The position numbers and the translations under genes were made by a program. Shown piece by piece: positions 6,545 through 6,804 of a stretch of 6,804 nt of DNA (position 1 is the stretch's first letter; each line of letters begins with the position of its first letter). Source of the DNA: Methanocellales archaeon (lineage in GTDB: Archaea; Halobacteriota; UBA148); the NCBI GenBank assembly GCA_013415795.1, contig JAAEEL010000013.1, positions 1 to 6,804 of the forward strand. Reading direction: 5' to 3'. Under the pieces are notes generated by a model, which saw nothing but the letters and a program-made list of their open reading frames with translations, had not been told where the DNA came from and searched no databases.

Positions 6545-6623
6545 CGGCATAATACTAATTAAGCCAAATCTTCAAGCCGTTATATATACGGACTTAGTCC
6601 GAACCACCAACATTATTATGCCG
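6545..6623. repeat. 10-bp inverted repeat enclosing 59 nt with nested hairpins
   Basis: CGGCATAATA (6545-6554) and TATTATGCCG (6614-6623) are perfect reverse complements. Between them lie two smaller dyads: CCGT/ACGG (6577-6580 with 6588-6591) and CGGAC/GTCCG (6589-6593 with 6597-6601). The inner dyads share CGG at 6589-6591, so only one can form at a time. The block sits between two convergent genes. It could be a structured RNA, a two-way terminator, or a miniature element; I see no clear target-site duplication beside it. Confidence 0.55.
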
Positions 6624-6638
6624 GCGGAATTTTTCTCT

Positions 6639-6804
6639 TTAAAGGTGATACTTTACATCGCCACGAATGCCCATGTCTGACCACGGACAAGCAGCTACGC
6701 AATTGACACAAGACTTGAGTGACATCGTGTTCGTTTTCCAAAAGGCATGGCATTTTGCAACGTCAACAGGCCACCTCAACAGACCTTCCCTGTTGGAAAT
6801 AGAA
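6639..6804 (-). CDS. Fe-S protein C-terminus, reductive-dehalogenase-like (5' partial)
   Basis: The minus-strand frame from the right edge (first full codon at 6803) to TAA at 6639-6641 is open for 54 residues and carries a clear [4Fe-4S] ligand set: A-K-C-H-A-F-W, thirteen residues, then C-V-N-C-V-A-A-C-P-W. The spacing C-X13-C-X2-C-X3-C-P, with an aromatic H-A-F-W after the first cysteine and P-W after the last, resembles the second cluster motif of corrinoid reductive dehalogenases (RdhA) and related two-cluster ferredoxin-type proteins such as QueG. Only 14 residues follow the C-P of the motif. The catalytic and cobalamin-binding parts would be outside the window, so the enzyme class is tentative; another 2x[4Fe-4S] oxidoreductase is possible. 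The stop lies 158 bases from the stop of the convergent membrane protein gene. Confidence 0.7.
   Translation of the reverse strand, partial: SISNREGLLRWPVDVAKCHAFWKTNTMSLKSCVNCVAACPWSDMGIRGDVKYHL

Noticed and set aside
6545..6623. tRNA gene in the inverted-repeat block
   Set aside because: The outer stem is 10 bp rather than 7. No D-arm, anticodon arm or T-loop consensus can be placed on either strand, although GGTTCG appears on the minus strand.
1..6804. CRISPR array, insertion sequence or transposase
   Set aside because: No regularly spaced direct repeats, no transposase-like frame and no paired terminal repeats around a coding region were seen.

Overview
The window looks like chromosomal DNA from an anaerobic archaeon. 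The evidence is a tungsten/molybdopterin aldehyde ferredoxin oxidoreductase (AOR) gene, BRE/TATA-type promoters placed at archaeal distances from the start codons, one gene whose TATA box sits so close to its ATG that the mRNA is probably leaderless, and a radical SAM family (first one below) that I associate with archaea. The lineage cannot be fixed from this sequence; an uncultivated anaerobic archaeon is a reasonable guess.

Layout from left to right. (1) 1-338, +: 3' end of a ThiF/MoeB/E1-like adenylyltransferase gene, cut by the window edge. (2) 335-1816, -: a B12-binding-type radical SAM protein. Its stop codon interlocks with the previous stop on a TTAA palindrome. (3) 1817-2092: a divergent promoter region. 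(4) 2093-4051, +: a complete AOR-family oxidoreductase with all four cluster cysteines. (5) 4052-4346: a spacer with one doubtful 42-codon ORF and a TATA-rich promoter. (6) 4347-5822, +: a second B12-binding-type radical SAM protein, starting at TTG. (7) 5926-6480, +: an unrecognised four-helix membrane protein behind a strong, apparently leaderless promoter. (8) 6481-6638: a convergent intergenic region with a 14-bp palindrome, a 10-bp inverted repeat enclosing 59 nt, and two mutually exclusive hairpins. (9) 6639-6804, -: 3' end of an iron-sulfur protein with a C-X13-C-X2-C-X3-C-P cluster motif, resembling the C-terminus of reductive-dehalogenase-like proteins.

Four of the six protein genes (AOR, both radical SAM proteins, the Fe-S protein) are predicted iron-sulfur enzymes. 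The two radical SAM proteins, and the Fe-S protein if it is RdhA-like, point to cobalamin. The ThiF-like protein could, if it acts as MoeB, charge the MoaD sulfur carrier needed for the AOR pterin cofactor. The strand changes and separate promoters argue against one operon, so this is better read as a neighbourhood of individually transcribed anaerobic redox genes than as a proven system. The most interesting unexplained stretch is the structured convergent region at 6515-6623.
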